Assembly (NCBI RefSeq): GCF_000006405.1
Contig: NW_003209678.1
Span: 254,334-293,029 of the forward strand
Direction: 5' to 3'
DNA from: Perkinsus marinus ATCC 50983
Lineage: Eukaryota; Perkinsozoa; Perkinsida; Perkinsidae
Length of the DNA stretch: 38,696 nucleotides
Part shown: in pieces, positions 20,941 through 32,621 of the stretch
Numbering within the stretch: position 1 is the stretch's first letter
Layout: each line of letters begins with the position of its first letter
Notes under the pieces: generated by a model
What the model was told of the DNA's origin: nothing
Seen by the model: only the letters and a program-made list of their open reading frames with translations
Database searches by the model: none
Translations under genes and position numbers: made by a program

Positions 20941-21685
20941 GTACTGAGCACTGCACTCATTGAGCTCCGATCAAAACCGAGAAAATTATTTTCGGCTTCT
21001 TCTCACTCTGTGAACATCATCATTATATCGATCTGCGCCGGCCGATCGTTATATCTAGCGTGATAAGTTGCCCATTGGCCATAGCAGTACCATGAAGCAG
21101 CGAAACGATGCGACGATCCATTGAAAGCTTGAAACATCTGGCTATTGTTGTCGTTAGTGTTGTTGTGACAACACTAACTAACAGTTGGTTACAACAATGT
21201 TGTCGCTGTTGCGAATCGCCAGCGCATTCTGTCACTTCACGGAAGGTTTCAAGGCTCCCTGCAGTGCAGGACCTGCACACAACCTTCACTTCACGCACAA
21301 CAACCTGCCAATGTGGTCATCCTTCTCATTTGAAAAACGTGATATGAAGTGAATTAAAAAAAAATCGGCGAATTACATCGGATAAATCATCCCATTTCAC
21401 GTGAAAGACATCACGTATTTTACACGTTATCCACTGACCACATGCGTACTTCGCGAAGTGGAAAGTTGGAAGTTCCATTTTGCGTGTGGAACTCCGCTCG
21501 GCATCTTGTGCGGGTTCTCGTATGGTACGCGCATTTACCTAGGAGGTGCCATTTGGACTCAAAAGGAAGAAACTGACTCTGGTAGCGGAACTACAAAACC
21601 ACTAAGATATTATCCAGTCGAGACGGAGTTTTATTGGACAAACCGATACTCACAGCTTCGGTGAACAACCTGCACGCATGTGCAT
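20941..21685 (+). repeat. Right 0.75-kb direct repeat (uninterrupted)
   Basis: Uninterrupted copy of the left repeat. It includes the MITE-like section at 21340-21440 and ends three bases before the conserved flank of gene 2. Confidence 0.85.
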
Positions 21686-21688
21686 GGA

Positions 21689-21898
21689 GCAGTCTGCTGC
21701 GAGACTTAACTATGTGCGTGCGTGCATGAGAGGCAAGCCACGTCACCGCTGTGGCTATCGCGGAGTTGGTGTCCAGAACGGTTGTGTTGGGCGCCTTCTT
21801 GTGAGTCTGTAGTGAGGGTCGATAGCAGCACTCAGGGTTTGAACAGATCCTTCTGATTAGTTACCATTTTCATTGATTCACGTTACCGTTCGTCGAAT
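21689..21898 (+). promoter_or_regulatory. Conserved 5' flank of gene 2
   Basis: These 210 bp before the gene 2 ATG are nearly identical to 33348-33557 before gene 3, while the sequence further upstream is unrelated. The promoter and 5' leader therefore probably lie here. I see no clear TATA box. An AG at the end of GATTAG, about 40 bp before the ATG, could be a cis or trans splice acceptor, but this is not proven. Confidence 0.45.
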
Positions 21899-22979
21899 AT
21901 GAGACTAACTTTCATACTCATCATCGCCTCGATTCTTGCTGAGGGCTCGGCTCAGGCTAGAGACCATCCCAAGCGTCATCTAGCCACCATCACATATCGT
22001 GAATACGAGAAAGGCGATGTGATGGAGGATGAGGACTTAAAGCGCTGCTTAGAGAAACCTTGCTATGTCGCTGTGGATTCAAGGACCGGCAAGAATGTGA
22101 GCTCTTCTTCTGCGAAATCTCATATCATTGTATTGTTATTACAAGCCACGTCGGGGGTAGGGCAAAAATAAGTGGTTATTGTCAACATTCTCCTCAGTCG
22201 CTGTCGGTCGTTATCAATAAAAGCTGTATTCTCAGACAGTGATTGGCGTAGTGATGATGATCATTCCTACCAAGGAAGCGAATAAAAAGGTGGAGGAGTT
22301 GGTGAGGCAAAAGATGTAACACTTGTGTTTCTTCCATGTTAAACTCGCTAGTCCGTAAGCCATGATTACGTCGTTTCAGACCCAAATCTGCTGAAGGACA
22401 CGTCATCGGATATATCAATTGGGTAAATTGCCTAAAAATGAATGTTGAGACATATTTGTTACGTCAACTTCAGGTCGAAGTTTTAGAAAAGTGGCAGGGA
22501 CAATCCATTGGCACAAACATGTTGAACAATATGTTCAAATATGTGGGTGTTGGGGAAGTTGCTTCTAGTGATTGAAACAGTCGAACTTCACTTTGCAAGT
22601 TCGAAAGAATAGATTTATTCTTCCTCCACCTTACCAAGGGGTTTCCTCAGATTGGCCTCTCAAAGCCCAAGGTCGCCGCGATGTATCTCCGCGTGAACCC
22701 CCATTCGATTGGTGCCATGGCACTCTACAAGAGGACCCATTTCGAATATATCACATGTAAGCATTTACTAAAAACTTCCCCTGGTCGGTTCCGCGAAGTG
22801 CCGTATTTTCAGCCGATGGCCAGTATTATGTCCTTGCTCGTTATAGCTTTCAGTGAGCCCCTGGCTCATCCTCTCACTCTAACTGCGACTCTTTATACAA
22901 TGTCTCGGGATGTGCTACATTCAGTCTATCTTTTGCTCTATGGGCAGATAGAGAAGCCATTCGTCTTCACGGTGGATAG
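21899..22979 (+). CDS. Gene 2, N-terminal module: GNAT N-acetyltransferase domain with signal-peptide-like start
   Basis: Exons are 21899-22096, 22236-22315, 22380-22422, 22474-22542, 22651-22756, 22813-22852 and 22925-22971, or to the stop at 22977-22979 if the gene ends here (then 196 residues). All phases agree. Residues 3-12 are hydrophobic and are followed by a small-residue stretch ending AQA, as in a signal peptide. From about residue 28 the chain reads like a GNAT fold. The acetyl-CoA loop is WQGQSIGT (residues 114-121; the usual RGxGIG with one Gly changed to Ser). Motif B is LRVNPHSIGAMALYKRTHF (143-161) with Tyr156 at the usual acid position. GNAT enzymes move acetyl from acetyl-CoA to amines; the substrate is unknown. 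A secretory GNAT is unusual. In the preferred model the exon ending at 22971 splices onward into the propeller module. Confidence 0.65.
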
Positions 22980-23059
22980 GCCACCCTTTTTCAGTCGTTT
23001 GGCATTGTCGTTGTAACTGGTTAAATCTGCCTATCACATTTGTGTTGCTTCGTGGTCAG

Positions 23060-26000
23060 CACCTCGGTCTGCTTATAAGCGACAAGCTCAGTTTTCCGGC
23101 TTGTGTTACTCCTATGATAGGGTCGATCTTGTGTCTTCTCGGTCGAGGCATTCATCCCCGATGAGAAACCGGCATTTGCTACCGCGCTTGATGACAAATT
23201 CGTCATCAGAATATGTTTTCATAACTGCCGCTGTAAAATCCACATCCTGATGAGCCCAGCGGAAGTGAAAGACCTACTCATGAACCTTCCAAAGCCCTCG
23301 GCAGCATCGTCACTTGTTCTGACCACATCCCCTTCAAACCAGCTCTGCATTAATAATACGAAAAACTGCCGAAAAATATGGGCGACAGGCGAGAGAATCA
23401 CGTGAGACGACATCAAAAGTATTGATGTGCAAAATGTGCGTTTTCTTTTCCGGGATTTACGGCGGTGAGAAATTTGTCGCTATCGTAGTCTTGAAAGGTT
23501 ACTCTTGTCACATCACATGTTCAAAGCAATGTTCATATCGATTCCTATCAATCTCGGAAAGTAACACACATTCGCATATCAAGTTCACACACACACTGTA
23601 GAAATTCCATGTCGGGAAATCTTCGAACCCAGAAGCTACTTGCATCGTTGTCCTCAATGGGTATCGAATACTCAGTATCCGCTTACTGATACACATCGTG
23701 AATAACACGATATGCCCCAGACAATCCAGTGTAAGCTGCTCACAGCATGAGAAAATGTGCACATGGCCAACTACGTGCGTTCGCGACAACGAGGGAATTC
23801 CGAAGAGATTTTAGAGAGATCTCATTGATTTCTGTACACACCAGTCCGATTTGGTGTAGAAAGCTCAATATTTTGAAAGTTAACCTGTTGACCTAGGTTG
23901 AATATTGATACAGATAGTCGCGCCGTTTCGCTAGCAATTTGCACTGCAGAGATGAAACCGTAAACCGAGCGGATCTTACCCGCGTTCCGTATATCATGCT
24001 ATAATCGAGGCATGGTGAGGCTTCTTCATTTATTCCAAATGCCACTACCCCCGGTAGGAAGTACCGAAGAGGGTGTAGACACACACTGTCGCCACACTCG
24101 CTGATTGTCACTCAGACTCCGTGTCTCTGAGTGCCTTCCCCTCGTCGGCACTCCTAGGGTCGATTCAGGTCGATTCTCATTGGTCTCAGAAGATGACACC
24201 CAAATGCATATCGAATTGACCCCCACTTTAGCTATGCAGTTGCGTGCTTCGCCCATGCATAAAACACTCATCCTCGGTCCGTTCGTGGCAGTCCTCTCAA
24301 GCGACGTATGGAATGTCTCATACATGAGAGGCGATGGTTTGCCAGAAGGTGGAATACTCGCGAGTAGCCGTGACGACTGCAAGTTGTGCATTTGTTGCAG
24401 TCAGTACAAGATTTGGCGCCAAACTCAGTTCCCGAAGGGTCGTCGATCTCGATCCGAACATCACAACTTTGGCTAGATTCGCGGAGGCTACCTATCCCAA
24501 CCAAAACACGTGGCACATGCGAACGGAAGGTGATTTAGTGTTATATGTCGCTTACTGTATAAATTCAGGGACCGACGATCGCTGTTGTAAGATGTATGTC
24601 GCTGTGCTTGTTGTCCTCTATTTCGTTGTGGTTCACACGTTGTGAAGCACATCGAGCATGCCAATTTAATACGCAAATCAGGAGCAAATCATAGCCTCGA
24701 AGAGTTACTTTTATCACATCACATGTTCATAGTCTATGAATGAATGCTATAAATCATAGCAGTGTTTACATTGTTTATATAGTTCCAGATCGATTCTGGA
24801 TAGACACGGACCGTCGTACCGTATATGTAGTGCTGTATCTTTCTTCAAGGTGTTGATGAAGAAGTGTTCATTGCTCATGTCAATTACAAATACGATGCCG
24901 GAAGTTCTCTTGACGACACATCGTGAGGCGTCTATGAACGTAACGTCGGCGTCAGTTGCCCCCGCAGATATTTGCAAGCTTGGATAGTCGATATCAGCGA
25001 TGCACCGTGGAAACCAATCATGAAGCGCTCTTTGTCATGTCCGAGTGTGGTGGTTACGATCCCCAACAATGGTCCATATGTGAGTAACTGTAGAGACATC
25101 AATGATATCGCACAGAAACCATGTGACATTATGATAACAGCCGTAAACTATCCAGTGTTGGAATATTGATTCCCTTTCCTCAGCGGAGCTCGGAAGTTCA
25201 TATATATGAATTGCGGCAGAAGCCAACAAGAACTTCCCAGAATTTCTATATTCTCGCCGACACGTGTGATTGACTATGTGCATATTTCCCCCCATATTGA
25301 AAACCATCCTAGAATGAAGTTGCATTCTCGACTTGAGACTAGCGTGGTGTACTGTCTAGTGTATTTTATCAACTCGATATTCGTCACACCAAAATTGGTC
25401 TCGAGCAGTAAGGGAAAATGTTCACATGGTCCACCATATGTGTTGGTGACAAATTGTCACCGACACATATGGTGTACCATTATCCCATTGTCATTGGCAT
25501 TGTCACTGACGATGGAAAAAATCCGAGCAAATGCCCCATCTGAGCTTAGCATTGATCTTGATAACGGCGTTTCTAGTGCTTTCACGCCACCTAGGTATAC
25601 GAGGCCCGTCCGGATGTCTCCCCAGGGGACATCCTGTTCAACCAAGAATGTAGCTGCACACATCAAAGGTATGCTCTCGTTAGAAGGCGTTTAACCGTCC
25701 AGCTTCAGATTAGAGAACTGTCTGCGTGCGCCACAGTTTGAGTACATCGATACGAGAGCATCAGCGGTGGCAGGACAATCACAGCATTTGACCCCGGCTA
25801 GTGGATTACTCCCTTCTCGCATGGTAAGCTCGAATTAGGAGACCGCTGCCTGGCTTGCTACGGCCCTGCTAATCAGTATTCGTTACAAGACGGCTTGAGT
25901 GCACCACTGGGAGTAGAACTACTACGACGAGAAGAATCAAATCGTCATGAGGTCGTGGTAAGTCATTTTATCATTGACATATAGTATGTGTTGGTGTGAT

Positions 26001-29000
26001 GTGCAAATGTGCGTTACTTTCCGGGTTAAACAATGTAACCATTGCTATGAACATACGACGATAACCTTTCGAGACTATGATAGCGACAAGTTGTTCTCTG
26101 TCATTAACCCCGGAATAGAAAACGCACATCCTTTAGCATATCGAACCTACACGCACTCTATGTCACGCACAGCGGTGATGCTGGTTCCTCATGGCACATA
26201 GTGTTCATCTCAGCTTTTCGAGCATAGCTGGCTCCAGCTTCCCTCTGATGCATGGCCAGAGACCCGAACGGCTGCTACTGAACACTCCAGTGAGTTCCTG
26301 CTACTATTGTTACCCATTACAAGAGAAGCGTCGAATTTCCTTTGAAAAATTTGAGAACCTTGCCATTTGACGAGTTGTTATGTCAATCGGGGTAAGAAGA
26401 TATACGACTCGATACGTGAGAAAGGCGTCTTAAAGTGCTATCGATTCTGTGCGTGTCGTCATGAGCTCCACGATGTGTATCTGATACACATCTCGCCGTA
26501 TAAATGTACGTGGAATCATTCAGCGGGAAAAAGCGGGAAAATTGCGATTTCCCGCCCTCTCCCGTTCCCGCTAGAGTAAAAGAATTTTTCTCCCGCTTCC
26601 GTTCCCCCTTCCGTTTTTCGCTGCCAGATAGCTGTTTCGTTGAAGTAGCTAGTGAAGTTCTTGTAGAAGTCTACCCTAGTTGAAGCTCAAACGTGTGAAT
26701 AGGTGTGCATATTGTTATGATACATAATACGCTACGCCGAAATGATCACATTCGCAGTATTCACTGAAATACCTGAGCGAGCGATTATGTTTCTCGTCGA
26801 CCAGTTTGTTGCGATTCGCGCGAAGCTTACCTTGGGAACAGTCCCCGGATATCTGATTTGGCTTCAGCTGGCTGCCGAATTGCTTCTTCGGAAAAGTAGG
26901 ATCACTCGTGATGCGGCGTTTGATCTTGAATGTCTTTAGTACGCAAGTATCGAACAAATGGGTTCTCGTGAATGATTCCTTCTGCGACGTTACTGCCCAG
27001 TACAAGGCTCTGCTGCTATCTAGTAAGCTTATCGATATTCCGCAAGTCACATATTTATCAACCATACGGACATTCACGGCAATGATTAATGGAATCTAGA
27101 GATTCTATCTACAATCGTACCCTCAGAATGGATAGCTAGTATCGAGCTAGAGCCCATAGTTGTGCACTCTGTACAACTACAGTACTCAAGAGTACATGAC
27201 CCTGATGCACGTGGTTTGCTCGCCCTCACACTGAGCATCCGTACTTCGGGTCATGATTATAGATTCCAACAGCAAGGGGAAAATTCGGCGGCTGCCCGTT
27301 GAGCGGAGCCCCTCTTGAGAGAGGGCTACTTCAACTTAGAATCTATATCATCTCGTTGGGAAAATATAAATTCTAGTTTCAGTCTCAATTTCACGCTAGG
27401 ACTCGGACCATGGCGGCGATCGGTTCGAGCCTCTCCCCAACGATCGTGGTAAGGAGCGAGAGCCCTCATGGTCCTAGGTGGCGTGATCGATGATATTGTA
27501 TCATCCTGGTGATCAACCATATACATTATCTTCCCAATCAACTTCTCACGTGTGGATACAGTAGGCAGTAGACTGAGAATTAGCCTGGTAGATATTAGAA
27601 CACTCACGTCAATGGTTACTGCAATCTAGAGATCCTATCAATAATCATACTTACGAAATGATCAACAGACTGAGTGAGCTTCATCGATCTGCATCTACAT
27701 CAGATGCACACGGTATGATACTTCTAACCAACGCTTCCGCTTCCTCTACGAAGGACTACGACGTAAGACTTGCAACAAATCATGTCTTGAAGCACGCCTT
27801 GCATAGGTGTATGCATTTCCCACTGAAGTCTCACTAATGACGATGCCGTTGGTATGTCCTCGAGACGGGAATCACTATGCATGTGGAAAATTAGTTGTGT
27901 AGACTTTCCAAAATTTTCTGGAGAATCAATTACTACTATATTCATATCACACTGCTGAGTATTATCGATTTTATTCTGAATGCGTCGTGGCTTGTGAAAG
28001 TCAAAATTTTGTCAACAGCGACTCCTACGCTTACACTTATAATACTATGTGCATCTTTTCGATATGCAGATGCAGAGGATATGCTAATTTCGATGCAACT
28101 TGTCTCGAAAGACTACTTTTATCACATCACTTGTGCATAGCAGTGTTTACATCGCTTCTGCGATATATTTCACATCGATACTTGACAATCTTGCAAAATA
28201 CCACATATAATATGTGACATATTCGCATATCAAAATAACACAAATTTGGTAGTGGCTCTTTCTGTAGCTTGTGATCGATTCAAAGAGTGCTATAGCTATG
28301 GAATTGTTGGAGAAGTTCAAGTTGGGAAAGACAGTGTGGGTGAAGCGCTTACAAACGGGAAGGACGTCGTTTTTTTCACGCGGATTCACATACCGCAAAC
28401 GCAAAATTTGTGTCTCGAGAGGATTATCGCATTTGCGGACTGAACCATTAGTTATGTTGGCTCGGAAAACAGTGTTGGATTAGGATCCTAATTCCTAGGA
28501 ATATATGTTCGCTTTCCTCAGCTGAGCTCAGGAGTGAACACAGTGTTGGAGTAGGAATATATGTTCGCTTTCCTCAGCTGAGCTCAGGAGTGAACACAGT
28601 GTTGGAGTAGGAATATATGTTCGCTTTCCTCAGCTGAGCTCAGGAGTGAACACAGTGTTGGAGTAGGAATATATGTTTGCTTTCCTCAGCTGAGCTCATG
28701 AGTGAACACAGTGTTGGAGTAGGAATATATGTTTGCTTTCCTCAGCTACTGAGCTCAGGAGTGAACACAGTGTTGGAGGAATATATATTTGCTTTCCTCA
28801 GCCGAGCTCAGGAGTGAACACAGTGTTGGAGTATACGCTCGCTTTCTTCAGCTGAGCGCAAGAGCTTCCTCACTAATTCTAAGAGTTGCGGTGGAGGAAC
28901 CAACGGGGATTTCCTCAAGATTTCCTGAAAATTTCCTGAAAATCTCCTTCAAATCTCCTCGAAATTTCCTCAAAATTTCTGTATTGTATATGATATTCAC

Positions 29001-32000
29001 ATATTTATGACGATTCGTTGTAAACCCTTCAGAGCTCTTGCTACTGACCCGCATTCATACATGTGCTCACGACACTTGTCGCTGGATGAAAAAACAAGTT
29101 GCTGCTCAGGCAACTCACAGATGAGGCGATTCTTGGAGTCACCCCTGGTCTGACGACAGTGTATTCGGTTGAAGCAGGGCTACGTGTTCACGATACTGGG
29201 AAGGGAATTGATCAGAATGGAAGCGTCGCGCATTACAAGAACTTATTCGACGCTGATCCGGGCGGAGGTCTTGTCATTTGGATGGAACATAGTGAGTGAA
29301 TCGAAAGTATTGTCAGATCAGTGTTGAGATATATGTTGCCAGAGTTCCTTCGCTGATCATAGGAGTTTGCATACGAATCCGGGTCGAGCCAAGAAGAATT
29401 TCTCAAGATTTCCTCAAAATTTTCCTATTATCACCAACATGCATAGTTGACCATAGCATCTCAGTGATGCTGTTCGTGGATTCCTAAGACCAGCCTCACT
29501 CGACACCTTGTGATTTCCTATTGATATCGATGAGCTTCAGTATGCTAGTGTCCTCACGATTCGGGTTTATCATGCCTATCACCAGAAGTAGTAGCAACAT
29601 CAGAGTCATGTTTCTGTGTTGGAACGCATGAAAGGGTTATTCCACACCGCCTTTGGCAGGTGATTCGAGACCATTTCTGTTTGTTTGCATTCGTGACGAG
29701 AACGACCCCCAGCGACCTGATGGGCGAATTCATATATATGATACGACTGATCCTATGCGCGATGTTAGATTTGTAAGCACAGTGCGTCTCAATTTGATGA
29801 GTACGTGTCTGTTATTTCCCGAGAGTATTAAAAAAAGGTCTAAAAGGTATAATGTAAACCTTGCTATAAATATGTGATAAAAGTGACCTTTCGAGACTAC
29901 GATAGCGACGAGTTGTTTACCATCATTAAGCCCGGAATAGAAGACGTACATTCCTCACATTTTCTCATCGAAAAGGCATGTACTGTACTTTTCCATCGTA
30001 TTCTCTGCCGAATAGTGCTGAGCAGTCTTCTGAAATTTGTTCTTTTTTTACTCAGGTATACACCGTCACTGGTGATTTGAAGTGTAGAAAGAACGACTTC
30101 CATGATGTGCATATCATTGATAACAAAGTCACTGACGCACAATGCCCTGGTGAGTACAGTGTTGGAGTAGGAATATATGTTCACTTTCCCCAGCTGAGCT
30201 CAGGAGTGAACACAGTGTTGGAGTAGGAATATATGTTCACTTTCCCCAGCTGAGCTCAGGAGTGAACACAGTGTTGGAGTAGGAATATATGTTTGATTTC
30301 CTCAGCTACTGAGCTCAGGAGTGAACACAGTGTTGGAGTAGGAATATATGTTCACTTTCCCCAGCTGAGCTCAGGACTCAACACAGTGTTGGAATATACG
30401 CTCGCTTTTCTCTGTTGAGCTCAGGAGTGAACACAGTGTTAGAGTAGGAATATATGTTCACTTTCCTCAGCTACTGAGCTCAGGAGTGAACACAGTGTTG
30501 GAGTAGGAATATATGTTTGCTTTCCTCAGCTACTGAGCTCAGAAGTGAACACAGTGTTGGAGTAGGAATATATGTTCACTTTCCTCAGCTGAGCTCAGGA
30601 TTCAACACACTGTTGGAATATACGTTCGTTTTTCTCTGTTTAGCTTAGGGGTTTCCTCACAGTAGTTTGTCTGAGGATTCGGGTAGAAGTTTTCAGAAAC
30701 TTAAATGATTTTCCTGAAATTCCCTCGGACTTTTCATGTGTAGTCAATTATTCACATATCCCCCCTCACATTCGTAGCGATTTCATTCAATTGCGACAAT
30801 ATTTGTATTTTTTCAGGAAAAGATGATTCGCAAATGTATATTACTACCGTTCTTGATCCGCTCGACAAGAACAGAATTCGCTACTATGACACCACTGATA
30901 TACGAAGTAGGTTATCATCGAGAATTTAGACTTGAAATTTGCTCATGAAGAAATGAAACCAATTTTCGTAGTGAAACTGAGCGAACCCTCAGTGTTTCCG
31001 TCTAGGTTGGAAGATGGTTCACGAGATCCACGCTGACTGGGAGTATGCAACAGATGGACTTGGCAATGTTCGGTGAGGGAAAACGAGCACCTTTGGCTAG
31101 ACATGTCCATGATATCGATCGAACCCTTTTTCTGTGAAGTTTTGGTGGTCAACTGTTACGGAAAAATGCGAGGTTGATAAGCTTGATACTATAAGTGGTC
31201 GAAAAATCTGGGAAGGCATTGGAGAAATGATGCCGTCAGAGATACGAGACGAAGTGGATGAAGTGTCTTATACAGTGTGTGCAATTGTGATATGCAAATG
31301 TGGAGAATGTGCCTCTTTCGTTCGGGATTAATGATAGTGCACAACTTTTCGCTATCATAGTCTCGAAAGGTTGCTTTCATCACATCACATGTTCATAGCA
31401 ATGTTTATTCGAATCGAAAGAAAACAAAAATTCGAACAGAATATCGGATATGGTTTCTGATTTTGGAGCAAGAATTTCTGTATTCTCACCTTCCCATTGA
31501 ATCTGTTCGCTTGTCGTTATTGTACTGCACTCGCATCTGTACCTTCTTGTTAGCTATACCGTGGACGGCTCCTGGCATGTCGTGACATGGCACTGTGATT
31601 CTCGGTGAGTGCATCTTACTTCCTTTGAGCTCAATAACACCTGTGACAGCTGGTGTGGTGACAACTACGGCGAGAAGCTCTACTGGTTGCCTCCACATTG
31701 CTCGTCCTGGTCCGGTCCGAGCAGTCCGTTTGTCACTAACATACCAATTTCTCGGGGGAGTTTTGCTAAGGTGAAGTCTCTATTACAGGGATTGTCTCTA
31801 ATAGAAGTTTTAATGAATTACATTTGCGACGATGATTTCGGTCTGGAAAGATATTCCTCCGCGTTCCTCAGCTGAGCTCAGAAGTTTTCTCATTAAGTAT
31901 GCAATGGTAGAAGTGTACGAAAACCAGCAAGAAGTTTTCTCAGAATTTTTGTATTGTCACCAACACATGTAGTTGATGGTGTACATATTTTCCCGCATTG

Positions 32001-32217
32001 CATAAGATATAGTATGAACAATTTCAGCGAGTGGAGTTCACTCCCTCTTTCCACAGTATCATCTCCTTCCTTCAGGACATCGCATGCTCAGTGTCAGGCA
32101 TCTGCGCCGTGTCGATGACTTTCGATGGAGTTGCATTAGGTGAGCCCCTTGGACGGACCTTCTTGGGTTATTGACTATATTTTGATACTCTTTGCACCGT
32201 CTAGGTATTTACATTAG
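23060..32217 (+). CDS. Gene 2, propeller module: multi-exon LVIVD-like beta-propeller (complete)
   Basis: Exons: 23060-23121, 23148-23214, 23914-23959, 24116-24348, 24401-24529, 24789-24849, 24968-25079, 25595-25668, 25709-25823, 25877-25957, 26214-26289, 26356-26505, 26868-26895, 26940-27022, 28268-28394, 29110-29291, 29660-29772, 30056-30149, 30817-30906, 31006-31072, 31650-31770, 32057-32139, 32205-32217 (stop TAG). With the GNAT exons they total 2790 nt, 929 residues. Blade-like motifs include AWIVDISDAPW (residues 398-408), DVHIID (791-796), RIHIYDTTD (759-767) and RIRYYDTTD (825-833). They resemble LVIVD repeats, which occur mostly in extracellular or surface proteins. The first two exons and their 26-nt intron are the least certain. 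The exon at 31006 ends in a frame where CGG TGA could also be a stop; splicing is preferred because the next exon fits in phase and is clearly coding. Confidence 0.65.
23437..23560 (-). repeat. R1 element, reverse orientation, in the intron 23215-23913 of gene 2
   Basis: Contains the R1 core in reverse orientation (ATTTGTCGCTATCGTAGTCT). The same intron of gene 3 has it at 35150-35275. The rest of this 0.7-kb intron shows no supported coding sequence. Confidence 0.65.
25432..25474. repeat. 20-bp hairpin in intron 13 of gene 2
   Basis: Arms 25432-25451 and 25455-25474 pair along 20 positions with a single G-T pair and a 3-nt loop (AAT). The gene 3 copy (about 37163-37205) is only roughly palindromic. 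Confidence 0.85.
27270..27495. mobile_element. 0.23-kb insertion in intron 20 of gene 2
   Basis: Absent from gene 1 at the matching place (about 1919-1940). It contains GGACCATG...CATGGTCC inverted repeats, AGCCCCTCT/AGAGGGCT, and GGTTCGAGCCT, close to a Pol III B-box. It may be a small SINE- or MITE-like element. Gene 1 here has instead a tandem duplication of about 200 bp (1650-1960). Confidence 0.45.
28465..28860 (+). repeat. 56-bp minisatellite array in intron 21 of gene 2 (about 7 units)
   Basis: The matching intron of gene 1 has only about two units (2910-3010), so the array expanded or contracted after duplication. The intron itself (28395-29109) would start with GC rather than GT. 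Confidence 0.88.
30155..30650 (+). repeat. 56-bp minisatellite array in intron 24 of gene 2 (about 9 units)
   Basis: Same repeat as in gene 1 intron 24, with one more unit. Several units carry an extra ACT within CAGCTACTGAGCTCAG, which breaks the overlap of the two palindromes. Confidence 0.9.
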
Positions 32218-32621
32218 TCCACACACGATTGCTCCAAAGTGTGTCGTCACTCGTGTAGAGCGTACTCATCTTTCTCCTGTCGCTGCCTTTTTTATCCTTT
32301 TTATTTCCCCCTTCCGTCCGTCCCTATACGGATCGTGTTTGGTTGTTATTGCATCATTCGAGCACCAGTATTATAATATCAAATATAATTATAAATGTTA
32401 TAGATGATCTAAGTGTCATGTGAACTGTATTGAACTTTCAACCGTTGCTTGATATTCCATGTGAAAACGCGATATGAAATGAATTGAAAACAGTCCACAA
32501 AATAGAGCGGATAAGTCAGCCCACATCGCGAGATATGCGTAGTACTTCCCATGTTTCACGTACCACGGTGATACGTTACACGAACTTTTTGTGTTATTCC
32601 CCCTTTTAGTTTTTTGCGAAG

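Noticed and set aside
21108-21347. Overlapping frames on both strands in the 0.75-kb repeats
   Set aside because: The left copy breaks them by small indels, and composition follows the palindromic repeat. No coding signal.
25206-25694. 162-codon open frame across the intron before exon 14
   Set aside because: Not open in gene 3 and in the wrong frame: the three silent changes in exon 14 support a different frame starting after CACCTAG.
30155-30650. CRISPR-like direct repeats
   Set aside because: Units are head-to-tail without unique spacers and lie in introns of a eukaryotic gene: a minisatellite.
31071-31076. End of the propeller gene at CGG TGA (CGG TAA in gene 1)
   Set aside because: Both versions are also good donors (GTGAGG, GTAAGG), and the next exon at 31650 (WCGDNYGEKLYWLPPH) fits exactly in phase, so splicing is the better reading.
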